Assembly (NCBI RefSeq): GCF_002632485.1
Contig: NZ_NIBU01000010.1
Coordinates: 1-64,000, forward strand
Length of the DNA stretch: 64,000 nucleotides
Source: Xenorhabdus innexi
GTDB taxonomy: Bacteria; Pseudomonadota; Gammaproteobacteria; Enterobacterales; Enterobacteriaceae
Direction: 5' to 3'
In this document: positions 28,755 through 40,431 of the stretch, one piece after another
How positions within the stretch are numbered: the stretch's first letter is position 1
Layout of the letters: the number at the start of each line of letters is the position of its first letter
Notes under the pieces: model-generated
The model's input: the letters and a program-made list of their open reading frames with translations, nothing else
The model's database searches: none
Told to the model about the DNA's origin: nothing
Translations under genes and position numbers: made by a program

Positions 28755-30095
28755 TCAGATCTGTTTCTGCTGAATCTCAGGTTTTGAAATTTTTGTTGTT
28801 CGTGCAATGCGATCATAAACAGCAGATGCCACTACCGACACCAGAGTTGGAATTAACCATGCCAGTCCTTGCTCTGCCAATGATAAATGCGTCGCCCATT
28901 CTGGTAAAAAATGAATCAGATAATCTGAAGACTTAACCGCATCCAGAATCCCGAACAGCAAACTGACTACCATAGCGGGAGCCAGAATCCGGGAAAAGTT
29001 ATTCCACCAACCACTTGTGAAACTCAGTAATACCAACACAATACAAGGTGGATAGATTGCTGTAAGTACCGGAATTGAAAATGTAATCAGGTGGCTCAGC
29101 CCCAGATTGGAGACCAGCATAGAGAAAAAGGCCAAAAGCAAAACCAGAGTACGGTATGACAATGGCAGATAACGGCTGAAGAACCCAGCGCAGGAACAGG
29201 TTAAGCCAATTGCAGTGGTCATACAGGCCATAAAGATCAATACTGCCAGAAGAAAACTACCATAGTTGCCAAAAGTATTCTGAACGTAAGAATGCAGGAT
29301 CACCGCACCGTTTTTTGCATCAGGGACTAATGTGCCGCTACCTTGCCCTAATTTAAACAAAGCGAGATACGCCAGAGTCAGGAAAAGTCCGGCCATCAGG
29401 CCTGCGTATATTGCATAGCGGGTCAGTAATGAAGGTGACTCTATGCCTCTGGAACGCACGGTATTAACAATGACAATCCCGAATACCATTGCACCCAGAG
29501 TATCCATTGTCAGATAACCATTCACAAAACCATTTGAGAATGGCATTTCCTGATAATTACCAACAGTAGGAATCTGACTACCCGCAGGCCACAAGACGGC
29601 AGCAATCCCCAGAGTAGCCAATGCAAGCATCTTGATAGGTGCCAGAATGCGCCCCACATTATCCAATAGCTTACCGGGATAAAGTGATACCAGAATTACC
29701 AACAGAAAATAGACGATGCTGTAAATGAAAAGCGGAAGTTTACCGCCTCCTGTTATCGGAGCAATACCGACTTCAAAAGAGACTGTTGCTGTTCTCGGTG
29801 TGGCAAACAGCGGGCCAACCGCCAAATAACAGACAGTAGCCAGTATCAGACCCGCCGTTTTTCCCATAGGAGAACTCAGCGCTTCAATGCCGCCGCCAAC
29901 TTTTGCCAGAGCAATAACCGTGATAACAGGCAGACCTACAGCCGTAAGCAAAAAGCCAGCAGCCGCGATCCAGACATTCTCTCCTGCCTGTAAGCCAACC
30001 ATAGGCGGAAAGATAATATTTCCCGCCCCGACGAATAAGGCAAAGGTCATAAAACCTAATGCCAAAATATCTTTAGATGATAAACGATGTGCCAT
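28755..30095 (-). CDS. brnQ: Branched-chain amino acid transporter BrnQ, copy 1
   Basis: A 446-residue LIVCS-family Na+-coupled importer of leucine, isoleucine and valine with about 12 helices. Family motifs include [36 protein letters not shown] and [22 protein letters not shown] 30095 ([10 protein letters not shown]) is chosen because it aligns with the start of copy 2; the frame continues 36 codons upstream to 30203 through hydrophobic residues not shared with copy 2. It is a tandem paralogue of the gene at 30760, with most residues identical by eye. Confidence 0.92.
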   Translation of the reverse strand: MAHRLSSKDILALGFMTFALFVGAGNIIFPPMVGLQAGENVWIAAAGFLLTAVGLPVITVIALAKVGGGIEALSSPMGKTAGLILATVCYLAVGPLFATPRTATVSFEVGIAPITGGGKLPLFIYSIVYFLLVILVSLYPGKLLDNVGRILAPIKMLALATLGIAAVLWPAGSQIPTVGNYQEMPFSNGFVNGYLTMDTLGAMVFGIVIVNTVRSRGIESPSLLTRYAIYAGLMAGLFLTLAYLALFKLGQGSGTLVPDAKNGAVILHSYVQNTFGNYGSFLLAVLIFMACMTTAIGLTCSCAGFFSRYLPLSYRTLVLLLAFFSMLVSNLGLSHLITFSIPVLTAIYPPCIVLVLLSFTSGWWNNFSRILAPAMVVSLLFGILDAVKSSDYLIHFLPEWATHLSLAEQGLAWLIPTLVSVVASAVYDRIARTTKISKPEIQQKQI

Positions 30096-30440
30096 AGTGA
30101 TTGATAATATATTATTGTTTATAATTAAATATGAAATAATAAATGCCATAAGTGCAGTTACAAATAAAAATAAAGTCACTGCTATCAGCACCGAATTTTT
30201 CATTGATGAATTCGGATGTTAACTTTAATTTATAGCGTGTTTTATATGCAGTTATAACCATATACTACACAATTATAGTAACAACCAGAATCGCCAACAA
30301 ATAAGTGTAAGTAAAGCGTTTATATCGCAAAAAGGCAAGTAGCAAACAAAAATGCAGAATAATATTCTTAATTAAATTTCAAAACTGGTGATTATCATTA
30401 TCTATAATTGAATGCATAATATATGATTTTCATTTTTTCG
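30096..30440 (-). repeat. Duplicated brnQ upstream region, copy 1
   Basis: About 340 bases upstream of copy 1 share blocks with 32101-32420 upstream of copy 2: AGAATCGCCAACAA, AAAGGCAAGTA, GCAGA(g)TAATATT, AATTTCAAAA and ATATGATTT. The duplication therefore included the promoter and leader. The blocks may be regulatory, since they are better kept than the bases between them. The rest of the 30096-30759 gap contains only the terminator at 30692. Confidence 0.65.
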
Positions 30441-30691
30441 TTATTATTTATCGATAAATCTGAATTTGCAAAAATACTTTCTAATGATTATTTATACTCA
30501 TCTAACTTCAAAATGCTGGGTTGATTTTTAAATTAACAGTTTAAAATCAATAATATGAATTGTATCCTATCATGCATCTTCAAGTTTATTGCGTATAATT
30601 CATTAAAGTTTTTTTGCATTATGAATGAAATTCAATTTTATATTTACTGAAAGATAACATTCTTTCTATAAAATAATGTCCAAAACAAGAA

Positions 30692-30719
30692 CACCGCAGC
30701 ATGGGTTCATGCTGCGGTG
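30692..30719 (-). terminator. Terminator after second brnQ copy
   Basis: CACCGCAGCATG and CATGCTGCGGTG form a perfect 12-base GC-rich stem with a GGTT loop. A T-rich stretch (TTCTTGTTTT) follows on the minus strand. It lies about 40 bases past the stop at 30760. Confidence 0.85.
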
Positions 30720-30759
30720 CTTCATTCTTTGATTCCCAAAAAGAGTCAAAATATAATAA

Positions 30760-32100
30760 TTAGCCTTGCCCTTGCTGCATTTCATGCTTTGGGAGTTTCG
30801 TTTCTCCCGCAATGCGATCATAAATAGCAAATGCGGCCACAGATAGCAGAGTTGGTATTAACCATGCCAGCCCCTTATCTGCCAAAGGTAAATGAGTTGC
30901 CCACTCAGGCAGCAAATGGGACAGGTAATGAGATGATTTAATCGCATCTAAAATTCCGAATATCAGGCTCACCAGCATGGCTGGTGCCAGAATACGGGTA
31001 CAATTATGCCACCAGCGAATAGTAAAACTAAGCAAAATCAGAGCGATACAAGGAGGATAAATTGCCGTAAGTACCGGAATTGAAAACGTAATCAGATGGC
31101 TCAGCCCCAGATTGGAAACCAACATGGAAAAAAGCCCCAAAAGTAACACCAGAGTGCGATAAGAAAGAGACAAATAACGGCTGAAAAACTCTGCACAGGC
31201 ACAAGTTAAGCCTATTGCAGTTACCATACAAGCGATAAAGATCAGTACCGCAAGGAAGAAGCTTCCATAGTTACCAAAAATATTCTGAACATAAGCATGC
31301 AGAATTGCTGCACCATTGTCAGCGGTTGGTACTAATTCGCCGCTCCCTTCTCCCAATTTGAACAAAGAAAGGTAAACCAGAGTCAGGCAAAACCCTGCTA
31401 TCAAACCTGCCCACATTGTATAACGCGTCAATAATGAAGAAGACTCCACCCCTCTGGAGCGTGCAGCATTGACAATAACAATACCGAATACCATCGCCGC
31501 CAGAGTATCCATTGTCAGGTAGCCATTCACAAAGCCATTTGAAAACGGAATATCCTGATAAGTCGGAATTGCGGGAACAGAGTGACCCGCTGGCCATAGT
31601 ACAGCAGCTCCTCCAAGAATCACCAGTGCCCCTATTTTGATTGGTGCCAGCACATGCCCGACGCTATCCAGTAATTTACCCGGATAAAGTGAAACTAAAA
31701 CCACCAGCAAAAAATAAATGACACTATAGATAAAAAGCGGGAGTTCTCCCGAACCAGTTAACGGAGCAATACCCACTTCAAAAGAAACAGTGGCTGTTCT
31801 CGGTGTGGCAAACAACGGGCCAACAGCCAAATAGCAGATAGTTGCCAATATTAAACCGGCTGTCTTACCGATAGGGGAACTGAGCTCTTCAATACCACCA
31901 CCAACTTTAGCCAGAGCGATAACAGTAATAACAGGCAGGCCTACAGCCGTAAGCAAAAAGCCAGCAGCCGCGATCCAAACATTCTCACCCGCCTGTAAGC
32001 CAACCATAGGTGGAAAAATGATATTTCCCGCACCAACGAACAGAGCAAAGGTCATAAAGCCTAATGCCCAAATATCCTTAGATGATAAACGATATGTCAT
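30760..32100 (-). CDS. brnQ: Branched-chain amino acid transporter BrnQ, copy 2
   Basis: A 446-residue LIVCS-family importer. This copy sits directly downstream of phoR as brnQ does in E. coli, so it is the positional orthologue. It has [20 protein letters not shown] at the start and the same [16 protein letters not shown] and [19 protein letters not shown] motifs as copy 1. It is separated from copy 1 by about 660 bases including a terminator, so each copy has its own promoter. Confidence 0.95.
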   Translation of the reverse strand: MTYRLSSKDIWALGFMTFALFVGAGNIIFPPMVGLQAGENVWIAAAGFLLTAVGLPVITVIALAKVGGGIEELSSPIGKTAGLILATICYLAVGPLFATPRTATVSFEVGIAPLTGSGELPLFIYSVIYFLLVVLVSLYPGKLLDSVGHVLAPIKIGALVILGGAAVLWPAGHSVPAIPTYQDIPFSNGFVNGYLTMDTLAAMVFGIVIVNAARSRGVESSSLLTRYTMWAGLIAGFCLTLVYLSLFKLGEGSGELVPTADNGAAILHAYVQNIFGNYGSFFLAVLIFIACMVTAIGLTCACAEFFSRYLSLSYRTLVLLLGLFSMLVSNLGLSHLITFSIPVLTAIYPPCIALILLSFTIRWWHNCTRILAPAMLVSLIFGILDAIKSSHYLSHLLPEWATHLPLADKGLAWLIPTLLSVAAFAIYDRIAGETKLPKHEMQQGQG

Positions 32101-32420
32101 AATGAGTGTTACATTATTGTTGCTAAAAGAATTGCATATACAATAAGAGATATTGCAAGCACTTGAATTTTCACTGGCGAATCTAGATCCTGATTAAACA
32201 GTCAGTGAACAGCATCATATTCACTGATACACGTAAGATGCCTAAATGGTGGTAATAGTAGGTAGAATCGCCAACAACTGGCCACAAGTAAAACTTTTAT
32301 AGCGTTAAAAGGCAAGTAACAAACCGAAAAGCAGAGTAATATTTTAAACTAATTTCAAAATTAGTGATTATTATCATCTATCACTGAATACACCCTATAT
32401 GATTTGCACTTTTTTTGCTC
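32101..32420 (-). repeat. Duplicated brnQ upstream region, copy 2
   Basis: This is the counterpart of 30096-30440, with shared blocks AGAATCGCCAACAA (32264-32277), TTAAAAGGCAAGTAACAAAC, AATTTCAAAA and ATATGATTT. The same leader in reduced form precedes the decayed copy (around 28520-28640). The gap between phoR and brnQ (32101-32487) shows nothing else recognisable. Confidence 0.65.
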
Positions 32421-32487
32421 ACATTGGCTAATAAATCAATTTATTGCCTGTATTATTAACATTAATTTTTTTAACATTATGATTTCT

Positions 32488-33789
32488 TTAGTCAGTTTTT
32501 GTATCAGAGGCAATGAACTGCTGAGGTAATAAGAAACTGAATACAGAACCTTTCCCGACAGTACTTGTGATATCAAGATGTGTGTTGTAGTGATGTAAGG
32601 CATGTTTCACGATAGCCAGCCCTAAGCCACTTCCTCCGGCTTTTCGTGAGCGGGCACGATCAACACGGTAGAAACGCTCTGTCAGGCGCGGTAAATGCTC
32701 AGGGCTGATCCCGGAGCCATTATCCTCGACTTTGAACAATGCACCATGAGTGGATCTCAACCAACTAACCTCAATGTGGGTTCCTTTTTCGGTATGATTG
32801 ATAGCATTATGGATGAGATTCGACATTGCGCTTCTCAGTTGTTCTTCATTTCCCAACACATGAAGTGCCGCATCGACATTAAACACAATATCGTACTGTT
32901 TATCTGTCAATGTCCGCACCTCCTGTTCTAATACAGCCAGCATAGCCGGAACATCAACTATATTATGCACATCTACCCTTGAGCCAATTTCAATTCTGGA
33001 AAGATGTAATAACTGAGTGACCAGACAGTCCATTCTTTGCACCTGCTCCTGCATACTACTGACTGCTTTCTGATTTGCTTTCCCGCTGAGTTCCTGATCC
33101 TGCATCATTTCCAGATAACCCTGCAATACTGTTAACGGTGTTTTCAGCTCATGACTGGCATTCGCGAAAAAATCACGACGGGAATTTTCCAGTCGCCTTT
33201 TTTGCGTAATGTCACGGGCAATCATCAGTAATTGGCTTTCTGAATAAGGCATTAACTGAAATTCCACTATACGGCCATTATTTAATTCGAGAGAGAGAGG
33301 AGAGGTAAAATCACCCGCAATCATATAGCGACTGAAATCAGGGTAACGAAGAAGATTGAAAATAGACTGTCTATTATCCTCAGGCCAGCGAACGCCTAAT
33401 AAATGTTGAGCCAAACGGTTACACCAAAAAATATTCCCTTCCTGTGTCATCATTACCAATGCGTCCGGTAATGACTCAGCACCACTACGAAACCGTTTGA
33501 TCAATATTGCCAGCTCTCTGCGCCGCTTACGATTGCGTTGCTGTAACTGGTAAATCCCGTAGAAAACAGGTTCCCACCCTCCCCTGCCTGCCGGAGGCAA
33601 CATACTGCGATCAAGCCACAGCCAGTCAGATAATTTCAGCAAATTATAACCATGCCATACTAATGCCAAAAATAGTGCAATAACCAACAGCCAAGCCAGA
33701 TAACCGATAAAGAAAGACAAAATAACCGCAGGGAGACAGAAAAAAAACAGCCCCAGTACTAACTTTTTCCAAGATAATCTCTCAAGCAC
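32488..33789 (-). CDS. phoR: Phosphate regulon sensor histidine kinase PhoR
   Basis: A 433-residue membrane-anchored kinase. Two N-terminal hydrophobic segments (~10-50), a PAS-like domain (~95-190), the phospho-acceptor His near 213 in [20 protein letters not shown], and HATPase motifs (N box [36 protein letters not shown]) are in the expected order. It phosphorylates PhoB on phosphate starvation and is controlled by the Pst system. It lies 104 bases after phoB. Confidence 0.97.
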   Translation of the reverse strand: MLERLSWKKLVLGLFFFCLPAVILSFFIGYLAWLLVIALFLALVWHGYNLLKLSDWLWLDRSMLPPAGRGGWEPVFYGIYQLQQRNRKRRRELAILIKRFRSGAESLPDALVMMTQEGNIFWCNRLAQHLLGVRWPEDNRQSIFNLLRYPDFSRYMIAGDFTSPLSLELNNGRIVEFQLMPYSESQLLMIARDITQKRRLENSRRDFFANASHELKTPLTVLQGYLEMMQDQELSGKANQKAVSSMQEQVQRMDCLVTQLLHLSRIEIGSRVDVHNIVDVPAMLAVLEQEVRTLTDKQYDIVFNVDAALHVLGNEEQLRSAMSNLIHNAINHTEKGTHIEVSWLRSTHGALFKVEDNGSGISPEHLPRLTERFYRVDRARSRKAGGSGLGLAIVKHALHHYNTHLDITSTVGKGSVFSFLLPQQFIASDTKTD

Positions 33790-33815
33790 TTAACTCTCTC
33801 CAGTATATATTGGTC

Positions 33816-33836
33816 ATCTTTCAAGTTGCTTATCTT
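33816..33836. repeat. Possible fragment of the ERIC-like repeat
   Basis: TTTCAAGTTGC in the phoB-phoR gap repeats the left arm of the hairpin at 8827, but no complementary arm follows within reach. It may be a truncated copy or a chance match. Confidence 0.25.
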
Positions 33837-33893
33837 CTGGCTGGCTTCCCAAAACTGAGTTTATTCAGGCAGCCCAGAAATCGTTCGGAAAAA

Positions 33894-34583
33894 TTAATAG
33901 CGGGTGGAAAATCGATACCCTGTACCACGCACAGTCTGCACCATTTTATCGTGCCCCCCCATTTCGAGAGCTTTACGCAAGCGCCGAATATGTACATCAA
34001 CTGTGCGATCCTCCACATAAACATTGGCTCCCCACACATAGTTGAGCAATTGCTCGCGGCTATAAACACGCTCAGGATGTGTCATGAAAAAGTGAAGAAG
34101 TTTGAATTCTGTTGGCCCCATATCAACAGTCTGCCCCAGGCTGGAAACTCGGTGAGATACCGAATCCAGCATCAACCCCTCTATATTGATAATATCTTCT
34201 GCTGCCATTGGGGAAATACGGCGCAATACAGCTTTAACGCGGGCGATTAACTCCTTAGGAGAAAAGGGTTTAGTAATATAATCATCAGCACCGACATCAA
34301 GCCCCCGCACCCGATCTTCCTCATCCCCCCGGGCAGTCACCATCATGACAGGAATATCTTTGGTTGAATTATTGCGTTTCATCTGCTTGATAATTTGTAT
34401 GCCTGAACCGCCGGGTAACATCCAGTCCAACAGGACTAAATCAGGATAAGGCTCAGACAGGCACCCTACCGCAGTATCATAATCTTCCGCTTCAACAGGC
34501 TCATACCCATTCTGCTCCAGAACAAAACAGACCATTTCACGAATCGGGGCTTCATCTTCAACAACCAAAATACGTCTAACCAT
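33894..34583 (-). CDS. phoB: Phosphate regulon response regulator PhoB
   Basis: A 229-residue OmpR-type regulator, the same length as in E. coli. The receiver domain has [20 protein letters not shown], the phospho-acceptor Asp in [11 protein letters not shown] and Lys in [14 protein letters not shown]. The winged-helix domain has [20 protein letters not shown] and [15 protein letters not shown] 34583 ([11 protein letters not shown]) is chosen over a frame extending to 34616. A near-perfect Pho box lies 65 bases upstream, indicating autoregulation. Confidence 0.98.
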   Translation of the reverse strand: MVRRILVVEDEAPIREMVCFVLEQNGYEPVEAEDYDTAVGCLSEPYPDLVLLDWMLPGGSGIQIIKQMKRNNSTKDIPVMMVTARGDEEDRVRGLDVGADDYITKPFSPKELIARVKAVLRRISPMAAEDIINIEGLMLDSVSHRVSSLGQTVDMGPTEFKLLHFFMTHPERVYSREQLLNYVWGANVYVEDRTVDVHIRRLRKALEMGGHDKMVQTVRGTGYRFSTRY

Positions 34584-34647
34584 GGTTAATCCTGTCAGTA
34601 TGATTGGTGTCAGCAAAATTCACAGTGAACTATTGTGAGTCAATTTT

Positions 34648-34665
34648 ATTACAGTTTTATGAAAG
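34648..34665 (-). promoter_or_regulatory. Pho box upstream of phoB
   Basis: On the minus strand CTTTCATAAAACTGTAAT matches the Pho box consensus (CTGTCAT-A/T4-CTGTAAY) at 17 of 18 positions. It faces phoB, whose ATG is at 34583. PhoB-P is expected to bind it. Confidence 0.85.
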
Positions 34666-34676
34666 TGATTCAATCT

Positions 34677-34694
34677 TAATCATAAAACTGTAAC
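34677..34694 (+). promoter_or_regulatory. Second Pho box, oriented toward sbcD
   Basis: TAATCATAAAACTGTAAC on the plus strand retains the CAT, AAAA and CTGTAAC parts of the Pho box; the first half is degenerate. It lies 11 bases from the first box in the opposite orientation, in the phoB-sbcD divergent promoter region. It may give PhoB a second dimer site or influence sbcDC. Confidence 0.55.
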
Positions 34695-34886
34695 CAACAT
34701 TGAGGGAAAGTTATCAGGCAATTACTTTGTTTCATTGTGGCTGCGAAGCCACTCGAAAATCTTTGAATGAAATTATAATTATCCACGACATCCGCAGGGC
34801 ACTCATTATAATTAACATCTGAACAGCACTGAGAAGTAACATAGGCAAGACAGTAAAACAGGCAAGATAAGCAGAGTAAAAATATT

Positions 34887-36113
34887 ATGCGGATTATTCA
34901 CACATCAGACTGGCATCTCGGGCAATATTTCTTTACCAAAAATCGTGCGGCAGAACATCAGCACTTCTTACAGTGGCTTATCGGGCAAATAAATGAACAT
35001 CAGGTCGACGCCCTGATTATTGCCGGAGATATTTTCGATACAGGTTCTCCGCCGAGCTATGCCCGAGAGCTGTACAACAGATTTGTGGTAGACTTACAGG
35101 CCACTGGCTGCCAGCTTGTCATTCTTGGCGGAAACCACGACTCCGTTGCAACACTCAACGAATCCAAAACCCTGTTCTCTTACCTGAATACCACTGTTAT
35201 TGCCTGTGCCGAAACAGATATCCAGCAACAAATTAAAGTGTTGAATAAAAAAAATGGTCAGGCGGGAGCCATTCTGTGCGCCATTCCTTATCTACGTCCG
35301 CGGGATGTCATGTTCAGCAAAGCAGGCCAGTCAGCCATACAGAAGCAACAGGCTTTACAGGATGCCATCGCTGAACACTACCATCATCTCTATCAACAGG
35401 CGTGTAATTTACGGGAGCAACTCGGTCAACTCCTACCCATTATTGCAACCGGGCATTTAACCACAGTAGGCGCATCCACGACTGATTCAGTCCGGGATAT
35501 TTATATTGGCACATTAGATGCTTTTCCGGCGCAAGCATTCCCCCCCGCTGACTATATTGCTCTGGGGCATATTCATCGTCCGCAATCAGTCAATAAAACT
35601 GAGCATATCCGTTATAGTGGTTCTCCTATTCCTTTGAGTTTTGATGAAGTGGGGCAAGAGAAAAGCGTCTGTCTGGCGGATTTTAAGCAAGATAAATTCA
35701 ATAGCGTCACCCTGTTACCTGTTCCTAATTATCAGCCCATGCAGCTCGTTCGGGGTAATCTGCAACAAATAGAAGAACAGTTACAAACCCTCAGTAAATA
35801 TCAGGGAGAACGGCCTGTCTGGCTGGATATTGAAGTCGCAACTCAAGATTACCTGCATGATATCCAGAAGCGTATTCAAACGATGGCCGCAGATTTACCT
35901 GTCGAAATTATCCTGTTACGACGTAGTAAAACTGCCCGGCAAATCTCATTGTCAGAGAAAAATAAAGAAACGCTGACTGAATTGAGTGTGTCCGAAGTCT
36001 TCGAACGGCGGCTGGCGATGGCTGAAATTGACGATCAGTCACAAAAACAGCGGCTGACAACCCTGTTCAAACAGACACTGGATGAAATTACCCAGCAATA
36101 CACGCAGAAATAA
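34887..36113 (+). CDS. sbcD: Exonuclease subunit SbcD (Mre11-type nuclease)
   Basis: A 408-residue metallophosphoesterase subunit of SbcCD, which cleaves DNA hairpins and processes protein-blocked or palindromic ends. Metal-binding motifs are visible: HTSDWHLGQ near the start, IAGDIFDTGSPPSYA, GGNHDSVATL and ATGHLTTVG/ALGHIHRPQ. It is divergent from phoB and 15 bases upstream of sbcC, as in E. coli. The ATG at 34887 (MRIIHTSDWHLGQ) is the family start; the Shine-Dalgarno is weak. Confidence 0.97.
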   Translation: MRIIHTSDWHLGQYFFTKNRAAEHQHFLQWLIGQINEHQVDALIIAGDIFDTGSPPSYARELYNRFVVDLQATGCQLVILGGNHDSVATLNESKTLFSYLNTTVIACAETDIQQQIKVLNKKNGQAGAILCAIPYLRPRDVMFSKAGQSAIQKQQALQDAIAEHYHHLYQQACNLREQLGQLLPIIATGHLTTVGASTTDSVRDIYIGTLDAFPAQAFPPADYIALGHIHRPQSVNKTEHIRYSGSPIPLSFDEVGQEKSVCLADFKQDKFNSVTLLPVPNYQPMQLVRGNLQQIEEQLQTLSKYQGERPVWLDIEVATQDYLHDIQKRIQTMAADLPVEIILLRRSKTARQISLSEKNKETLTELSVSEVFERRLAMAEIDDQSQKQRLTTLFKQTLDEITQQYTQK

Positions 36114-36128
36114 CGGTCAGGATGCAGC

Positions 36129-39100
36129 ATGAAAATTCTTAGTTTACGGTTGAAAAATATTAATTCCCTTCAGGGGGAATGGAAAATTGATTTCACAGTA
36201 GAGCCTTTTGCAAGCAATGGGTTATTTGCCATTACCGGCCCAACCGGAGCGGGGAAAACTACACTGTTGGATGCCATCTGCCTTGCTCTATATCACGAAA
36301 CCCCTCGGCTCAGCACTATTTCAGCCAATCAAAATGAATTAATGACCCGTCATACTGCCGAGTGTCTGTCAGAAGTCGAATTTGAAGTAAAAGGCGTTGC
36401 CTATCGCGCATTCTGGAGTCAGCGCCGCGCTCGAAATCAGGCTGAGGGTAAACTCCAGCCGCCGAAAGGAGAATTAGCGGATAAAAAAACAGGCAAAATT
36501 CTGGCTGACAAAATTCCTGATAAAAAAGAGAAAATCGCTGAAATAACCGGCCTTGATTTTAAACGGTTTACCAAATCCATACTCCTGTCACAAGGGGATT
36601 TTGCCGCATTCTTAAATGCCGATGACAAAGATCGGGCTGATTTATTGGAAGAACTTACCGGTACGGAAATTTATGGCATTCTGTCACAGGAAATTTATCA
36701 GCGCCATAAAGAAGCCCAATCCGATTTGAATATCCAACAGGCTAAAGCATCTTCAATTGAATTATTAACGCCAGCACAACTTGAAGAGTATCAGAATCAC
36801 CAGCAACAGCTAATTGCCGCAGAAATTCAGCTCAGCCGACAGCTAAAAGACTTACAGGCCGCTGAACAATGGCTTATACGGCAGCATGAACTCGAACAGT
36901 CCCTAACAAACCATAAGTTATCACTGCAACAGTCTGAACAGGCAATACAGGATGCTTCTTCCCTGTTACAACAATTGGCTGCCAGTGAACCCGCTGAAAA
37001 AATTCGTCCGTTGTGGGATGCATATAATCGGGCTTTAACTGAAAAACAGCGTCTTGATGAACAAAACAAAAAAATAGAACTTGAGCTACAACAACAAATT
37101 ACTTTGCTGCAACCCGCTCAACAAAAACAGCTTAATTTGGAAAAAATTCAAAAAGAATATCAACAACATCATATACAACAGGAAAAATTGATTTCAGAGC
37201 AGGTTATACCGCTTGATCATAAGATTGAGATGCTGTCTAAAGATTTGCTCACGCTGGAAAAAGAAGCCAATGTACTGAATCGAGAGCTTGCGGAAATATC
37301 ATCCCAACATCAACTGACTGAAAACCAGTATACGGCACAGAGTAAAGAACAAAAAAGGCTGGAGACATACGATGAAGAGCATCCTCATTTACGCAACCTC
37401 GATAAACAGTTGTCTGAATGGCAACGGCTCTTTTCCCGTCAGCAGGAAAAACTGGAGCAAATAGCTAAGCTCAAACAAAAACAACAACAAATGGCGACTG
37501 AGCTTACCCGAATAGCCGAAAATCTGAATAGCTTAAATACATTGCTGAAAGAGCAGGCTGCACAATGCCAGCCATTACAGGATGCATTTGAACTGGCAGA
37601 AAAAAAACTGGCTGGTTTACAAACCGAACATCCATTAGAACAATTACAAAAACAGTTATCGGATTACCAGTCGCAGCTCAGTTCACAAAACCAACTGGAA
37701 ATTTTTCTGCCTCAAATTGAGCAATTACAGGTAACGATATCAGCCAATCAAGCCCAATTTACACAAACTCAAGCATTACTCAAACCTTTACCAACTCAAT
37801 TAAACACTCTTGAACTACAACTGACAGAAACACAGCAGCACCATGAGGATTTAGCCGCACGCATTCGTCTGGAACAACGTATCATCAGTCTGGAACAGGA
37901 ACGTAATCAGCTAAAAGCGGGAGAAGCCTGCCCACTGTGTGGAGCGACTGACCACCCTTTGATTAGTGAATACCAAAATATCACCCTGCCAGAATCAGAA
38001 GAACGCCTGAAAACTCTTAGCCAGAAAATAGAACAGCTACAGGGAGAGCGTTCTGCTTTACAGCAAAAACAGCAGTTTCAGCAACAGCAGAGTGAACAAC
38101 TACAGCAATCTATAGAACATCTCACATCTCAACTGGCTGAAATAACTAAACACTGGCAATACCACTGCCAGCAACTACAAGTTTCCGAATTACCAATGGA
38201 AGCAGAACCCGTCAGGCATTTTATTATGCTGCGCCAGTCAGCCTACACCCAATCCCAAAAACAATATGATGCTCTGACGCAGGCTGAAAAGCAGTGTCAG
38301 ATTGCGGAAAAAGCACTTTCGACTAACCGTGAACAGTACAAATCATATGAGCAACAAACTGCATTGGAAAAAGTCAGACAAGACTCTTATCAGAAGCAGC
38401 TCACAGAAAATACTGCTGAACTCCATCAGGCAGAGGCAGAATCTGCCACAACAATAGATCAATTAATCAATACCTTACATGATACGCCATTTACCCTGCC
38501 AGAACCGCATGAAGTGAAGAGCTGGCTGCAACAACGTGAAATTGAATTGGAAAACTACCGTAGCTCCCGAGAAAAATGGCAGCAATTACAGCGGGATCAG
38601 GCTGCTCTACAAAGCAAACTGACTGAATTGGAAAAACAAAAAAGCAGAGTAATCAATAAGCAACAAATACTGAGTGAACAACAACAACAGCAGAAGCAGG
38701 TATTACAGCAAACTCAGCAAGAACGTTATCAATTATTTGGCGAACAATCCATCAGCACTGTCCGTCAGGAGTTACAGCAAAAAACGAGCGAACTGGATAA
38801 TGCCTGTAAACAAGCGACAGCTGATCTACAACAATTACAAAATCAGGTAAATCAATTAACGGGTGCAGCCGGTGAAATAAAACGAAGCTGCCAGATTGCC
38901 GAAAGCGGATACAAACAGACGTCTGACTCTTTCCAGCAAGGCCTGCAACAACAAGGTTTTTCTAATCAGGCCACTTTTGAAAATGTTTTACTGGCACCGG
39001 AACAACGGGAAAGCCTTAAACAGCTACAGGAACAGCTTACCAAACAAAACCTGCAAGCGAACACACGGTGTCACGAATCTGAAATCCTGTTACAGCGCCA

Positions 39101-39824
39101 CAGAGAAAAATCGCCGTTACTACTGAAACAGTTTGAGCCACCACAATTAGCTGAACTATTAACTAATAAAGCCAATGAATTGAGACAAAACAATCAACAG
39201 CAAGGAGAGGTCAAAAACCGGCTCACCAGTGATGCCAACAGCAGGAGTCAGCAACAGGAACTATTGGAGAAAATTGCTCTCTCACAGCAGAACTATGATG
39301 ACTGGAGCTATCTCAATAACCTGCTCGGCTCGGCGGATGGGGCAAAGTTCCGCCGTTTTGCTCAGGGATTGACATTGGATCATCTGGTTCATCTGGCAAA
39401 TAGTCGGTTAGAAAAATTGCATGGTCGTTACTACCTGCAACGAAAGCGACAAAACAAAGATGATGTAGGACTTGAGTTACAGATTGTTGATACATGGCAA
39501 GCCGATGCTATTCGTGATACCAAAACCCTTTCCGGTGGCGAAAGCTTCCTCGTCAGTCTGGCACTGGCGTTGGCACTTTCTGATCTGGTGAGCAACAAAA
39601 CCCAAATAGAATCTCTGTTTCTTGATGAAGGGTTTGGCACACTTGATTCCGAAACGCTCGATATCGCACTGGATGCACTCGATCATCTTAATGCAACAGG
39701 CAAAACCATCGGTGTTATCAGTCATGTTGAGGCAATGAAAGAACGCATTCCTGTTCAGATAAAAGTTGAGAAGATGAATGGATTAGGGGTCAGTAAACTA
39801 GAACCTGAATTCAGAATTCGTTGA
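36129..39824 (+). CDS. sbcC: Exonuclease subunit SbcC (Rad50-type SMC ATPase)
   Basis: A 1231-residue ATPase, longer than the ~1050 residues of E. coli. Walker A (GPTGAGKTT) lies at ~37-45. Two very glutamine-rich coiled-coil arms flank the zinc-hook CPLCG near 600. The signature [20 protein letters not shown] and Walker [15 protein letters not shown] lie near the C-terminus. It tethers DNA and drives SbcD. The extra length lies in the Gln/Leu-rich coiled coils, which are full of CAA/CAG runs and could vary in length between strains. Confidence 0.97.
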   Translation: MKILSLRLKNINSLQGEWKIDFTVEPFASNGLFAITGPTGAGKTTLLDAICLALYHETPRLSTISANQNELMTRHTAECLSEVEFEVKGVAYRAFWSQRRARNQAEGKLQPPKGELADKKTGKILADKIPDKKEKIAEITGLDFKRFTKSILLSQGDFAAFLNADDKDRADLLEELTGTEIYGILSQEIYQRHKEAQSDLNIQQAKASSIELLTPAQLEEYQNHQQQLIAAEIQLSRQLKDLQAAEQWLIRQHELEQSLTNHKLSLQQSEQAIQDASSLLQQLAASEPAEKIRPLWDAYNRALTEKQRLDEQNKKIELELQQQITLLQPAQQKQLNLEKIQKEYQQHHIQQEKLISEQVIPLDHKIEMLSKDLLTLEKEANVLNRELAEISSQHQLTENQYTAQSKEQKRLETYDEEHPHLRNLDKQLSEWQRLFSRQQEKLEQIAKLKQKQQQMATELTRIAENLNSLNTLLKEQAAQCQPLQDAFELAEKKLAGLQTEHPLEQLQKQLSDYQSQLSSQNQLEIFLPQIEQLQVTISANQAQFTQTQALLKPLPTQLNTLELQLTETQQHHEDLAARIRLEQRIISLEQERNQLKAGEACPLCGATDHPLISEYQNITLPESEERLKTLSQKIEQLQGERSALQQKQQFQQQQSEQLQQSIEHLTSQLAEITKHWQYHCQQLQVSELPMEAEPVRHFIMLRQSAYTQSQKQYDALTQAEKQCQIAEKALSTNREQYKSYEQQTALEKVRQDSYQKQLTENTAELHQAEAESATTIDQLINTLHDTPFTLPEPHEVKSWLQQREIELENYRSSREKWQQLQRDQAALQSKLTELEKQKSRVINKQQILSEQQQQQKQVLQQTQQERYQLFGEQSISTVRQELQQKTSELDNACKQATADLQQLQNQVNQLTGAAGEIKRSCQIAESGYKQTSDSFQQGLQQQGFSNQATFENVLLAPEQRESLKQLQEQLTKQNLQANTRCHESEILLQRHREKSPLLLKQFEPPQLAELLTNKANELRQNNQQQGEVKNRLTSDANSRSQQQELLEKIALSQQNYDDWSYLNNLLGSADGAKFRRFAQGLTLDHLVHLANSRLEKLHGRYYLQRKRQNKDDVGLELQIVDTWQADAIRDTKTLSGGESFLVSLALALALSDLVSNKTQIESLFLDEGFGTLDSETLDIALDALDHLNATGKTIGVISHVEAMKERIPVQIKVEKMNGLGVSKLEPEFRIR

Positions 39825-39890
39825 TATATATTAGCTCACACAGGATCTTGATCTATAATGCGTCTCCTTTTGCAACATATTCAGAACAGC

Positions 39891-40385
39891 ATGGAAAGAT
39901 TTATTGAAAACACAATGTATGCCTCCCGTTGGCTACTTGCACCTGTTTATTTTGGTTTGTCACTGGCTTTATTTGCTCTGGCTATAAAGTTCTTTCAGGA
40001 AATCATTCACGTCCTGCCACATATTTTTTACATCGCTGAATCAGAATTGATCCTGACTCTGCTTTCTCTGATTGATATGGCTCTGGTTGGCGGGTTGTTA
40101 GTGATGGTCATGTTCTCCGGTTATGAAAACTTTGTTTCAACATTAGATATCGAAGAGCATAAAGAGAAATTAAACTGGCTGGGGAAAATGGACGCAACTT
40201 CACTTAAAAATAAAGTTGCGGCTTCCATTGTTGCCATCTCATCCATTCATCTGCTGCGTGTCTTTATGGATGCCCGGAATGTGCCAGATAATAAACTGAT
40301 GTGGTATGTGATTATCCACCTCACGTTTGTAGTATCTGCATTTGTGATGGGATATCTGGATAAACTCACACGCCACCATCATTAG
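39891..40385 (+). CDS. yqhA: UPF0114 family inner-membrane protein YqhA
   Basis: A 164-residue protein with about four membrane helices, the same length as E. coli YqhA and very similar throughout ([52 protein letters not shown]). ATG 39891 is the family start; an upstream in-frame ATG at 39858 is not supported. The function of the family is unknown. In E. coli it is not next to sbcC, so this marks the edge of the conserved block. Confidence 0.9.
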   Translation: MERFIENTMYASRWLLAPVYFGLSLALFALAIKFFQEIIHVLPHIFYIAESELILTLLSLIDMALVGGLLVMVMFSGYENFVSTLDIEEHKEKLNWLGKMDATSLKNKVAASIVAISSIHLLRVFMDARNVPDNKLMWYVIIHLTFVVSAFVMGYLDKLTRHHH

Positions 40386-40431
40386 CATGGGAGCTTACCT
40401 AAGATGACTTTGCCCTGATGCCAGCTCAATA

